A DNA stretch of 64,000 nt from Lachnospiraceae bacterium (lineage in GTDB: Bacteria > Bacillota > Clostridia > Lachnospirales > Lachnospiraceae). The translations under genes were made by a program, and so were the position numbers. How positions within the stretch are numbered: the stretch's first letter is position 1; each line of letters opens with the position of its first letter. Positions 63,104-64,000 of this stretch are shown here, one piece after another. The notes beneath the pieces are model-generated. The model made no database searches. It saw only the letters and a program-made list of their open reading frames with translations, and was not told the origin of the DNA. The stretch spans positions 62,001 to 126,000 of the forward strand of contig JAITGA010000030.1 in NCBI GenBank assembly GCA_031280955.1. The letters are read 5' to 3'.

Positions 63104-64000
63104 AGATACTGGAAATGGTAAAGGAAGCCAAAACGATAGGGATTACCGGGCATGTCCGTCCTGACGGCGATTGTATCGGTGCGTCACTTGCCCTTTACCT
63201 TTACTTGCAAAAAAATCTTCCTGAGGTGCGGGTTGATGTCTTCTTGGATACACCGCCACCGTTTTTTGCCTGTTTACAAGGGTTTGAGGCAATTATTAAC
63301 GATGGCAAGAGTGACATCAAGGAGTACGATATCTTCTTTGCCCTCGATGCCCCGCAGAATCGTTTGGGGAAAGCAGAAAATCTGTTTAAGAAAGCCAAGA
63401 CCCGGATAAACATCGATCACCATGTCAGCAATGATGGTGACGGTGATATCAATATCATGCAACCGGAAGCGGCGGCTACATGTGAATTACTTTACAGCTT
63501 GCTTGATTTCCCTGATGAGCTTGATGCTGATATTGCCAAGGCTATATATATCGGCATTGCTCATGATACCGGGGTTTTCCGTTATGGTTCGATGACCCCG
63601 AAGACCTTTGAAATCATTGCCGCTTTGATGAAATATGACTTTGATTTTGCGCAAATACTTAATGACACCTATTTTGAGCGGACTTACGTACAACATCAAA
63701 TCCTGGGGCGGGCATTACTAGAGAGTATAGTCTTCATGGACGGTCGCTGTATTGTCAGTTGTCTTTCTCGCCGTACCCTTGATTTTTATCATGTTGGTTC
63801 AGGCGATTTTGAAGGCATCGTCAATAGATTACTGGCAACCAAGGGTGTTGAATGTGCGATTTTCATGTATCAAACACGGGGACATGAGTACAAGGTCAGT
63901 CTTCGTTCTCAGGGAGTCGTCGATGTAGCGGAGATCGCCGGTTGCTTCGGCGGCGGCGGGCATGTGCGAGCGGCGGGTGTGACCATGAAAGGCACATTTC
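63100..64000 (+). CDS. nrnA: DHH-family phosphoesterase, NrnA-type (3' end outside window)
   Basis: At least 300 codons with a GTG start that overlaps rbfA; the frame is still open at the window edge. Motifs: GHVRPDGDCIGASLAL (about residue 18), FFALDAPQNRLG (about 87), NIDHHVSNDGDGD (about 107, the DHH motif), AIYIGIAHDTGVFRYGSM (about 148) and the DHHA1 GGGGHVRAAG loop near residue 286. NrnA degrades nanoRNA and/or pAp, and its place after rbfA in the infB operon is the usual one in Firmicutes. Only the last part of the DHHA1 domain is missing. Confidence 0.96.
   Translation, partial: MKILEMVKEAKTIGITGHVRPDGDCIGASLALYLYLQKNLPEVRVDVFLDTPPPFFACLQGFEAIINDGKSDIKEYDIFFALDAPQNRLGKAENLFKKAKTRINIDHHVSNDGDGDINIMQPEAAATCELLYSLLDFPDELDADIAKAIYIGIAHDTGVFRYGSMTPKTFEIIAALMKYDFDFAQILNDTYFERTYVQHQILGRALLESIVFMDGRCIVSCLSRRTLDFYHVGSGDFEGIVNRLLATKGVECAIFMYQTRGHEYKVSLRSQGVVDVAEIAGCFGGGGHVRAAGVTMKGTF

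Overview
The window is a stretch of chromosome from a bacterium that is most likely a member of the Clostridia (Bacillota). The case rests on an exact SCIFF (six cysteines in forty-five residues) peptide with its radical SAM maturase, a HrcA-type CIRCE operator in front of groES-groEL, HemZ, a Gls24/Asp23 protein followed by nusB-xseA-xseB-ispA-dxs-nadK-argR-recN in the usual Firmicutes order, a fused SecDF, RqcH, and strong Shine-Dalgarno sites with several GTG and TTG starts. Base composition is moderate and even. I see no tRNA, rRNA, CRISPR array, prophage or transposase gene. This is mostly core genome, and the unusual material lies in the spaces between genes and in small insertions within core proteins.

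Layout. 1-6.5 kb: the end of pyruvate phosphate dikinase, two small membrane proteins, an AEC-type carrier, a DUF2179-type protein, acetate kinase and GTP-dependent PEP carboxykinase, which together form a PEP/pyruvate/acetate metabolism neighbourhood. 6.5-8.7 kb: groES-groEL under a promoter and CIRCE. 9-13.7 kb: a bifunctional (p)ppGpp synthetase/hydrolase, a metallo-beta-lactamase-fold hydrolase and HemZ. 13.7-17.6 kb, minus strand: a solitary osmoprotectant-type binding lipoprotein followed by a hybrid histidine kinase. 17.8-20.8 kb: a LarA-family protein, then the SCIFF peptide and its maturase. 21-28.3 kb: SecDF, glycogen synthase, a MOP-type flippase and RqcH. 28.4-32.4 kb: three exported proteins, namely an SH3/NlpC-P60 hydrolase, a small cysteine-rich protein that seems to carry a one-base frameshift, and a large lipoprotein with a solute-binding domain.

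32.5-36.7 kb: rpsO-pnp with a structured leader, then deoB. 36.9-38.3 kb: a transglutaminase-like lipoprotein. 38.4-46.9 kb: the Gls24-to-recN cluster. 47-53.2 kb: hisS, a convergent DUF362 gene, and pheS-pheT. 53.2-56.6 kb: an M18 aminopeptidase, queA and a metallophosphoesterase. 57-64 kb: rimP-nusA-ylxQ-infB-rbfA and the start of a DHH-family phosphoesterase gene cut by the window edge. In this last group transcription, ribosome assembly and initiation genes are tightly packed, with several 4-bp overlaps.

Points that ordinary annotation would miss: (i) a 17-bp palindrome close to TTGACCGAGTCGGTCAA occurs at least seven times, between genes and inside coding regions always in the same codon phase, resembling palindromic elements that insert in frame; (ii) a probable structured RNA at 56579-56739, closed by a 19-bp helix whose only mismatches are G-U pairs; (iii) a 148-bp foldback element at 20820-20967; (iv) a helically spaced array of AAAACTTRC boxes between two divergent promoters at 17.7 kb; (v) lineage-specific low-complexity insertions in QueA, RecN, RimP, HemZ, PheT and the DUF2179 protein. 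No wholly new multi-gene system is evident. The palindrome family and the structured RNA are the best candidates for something undescribed.
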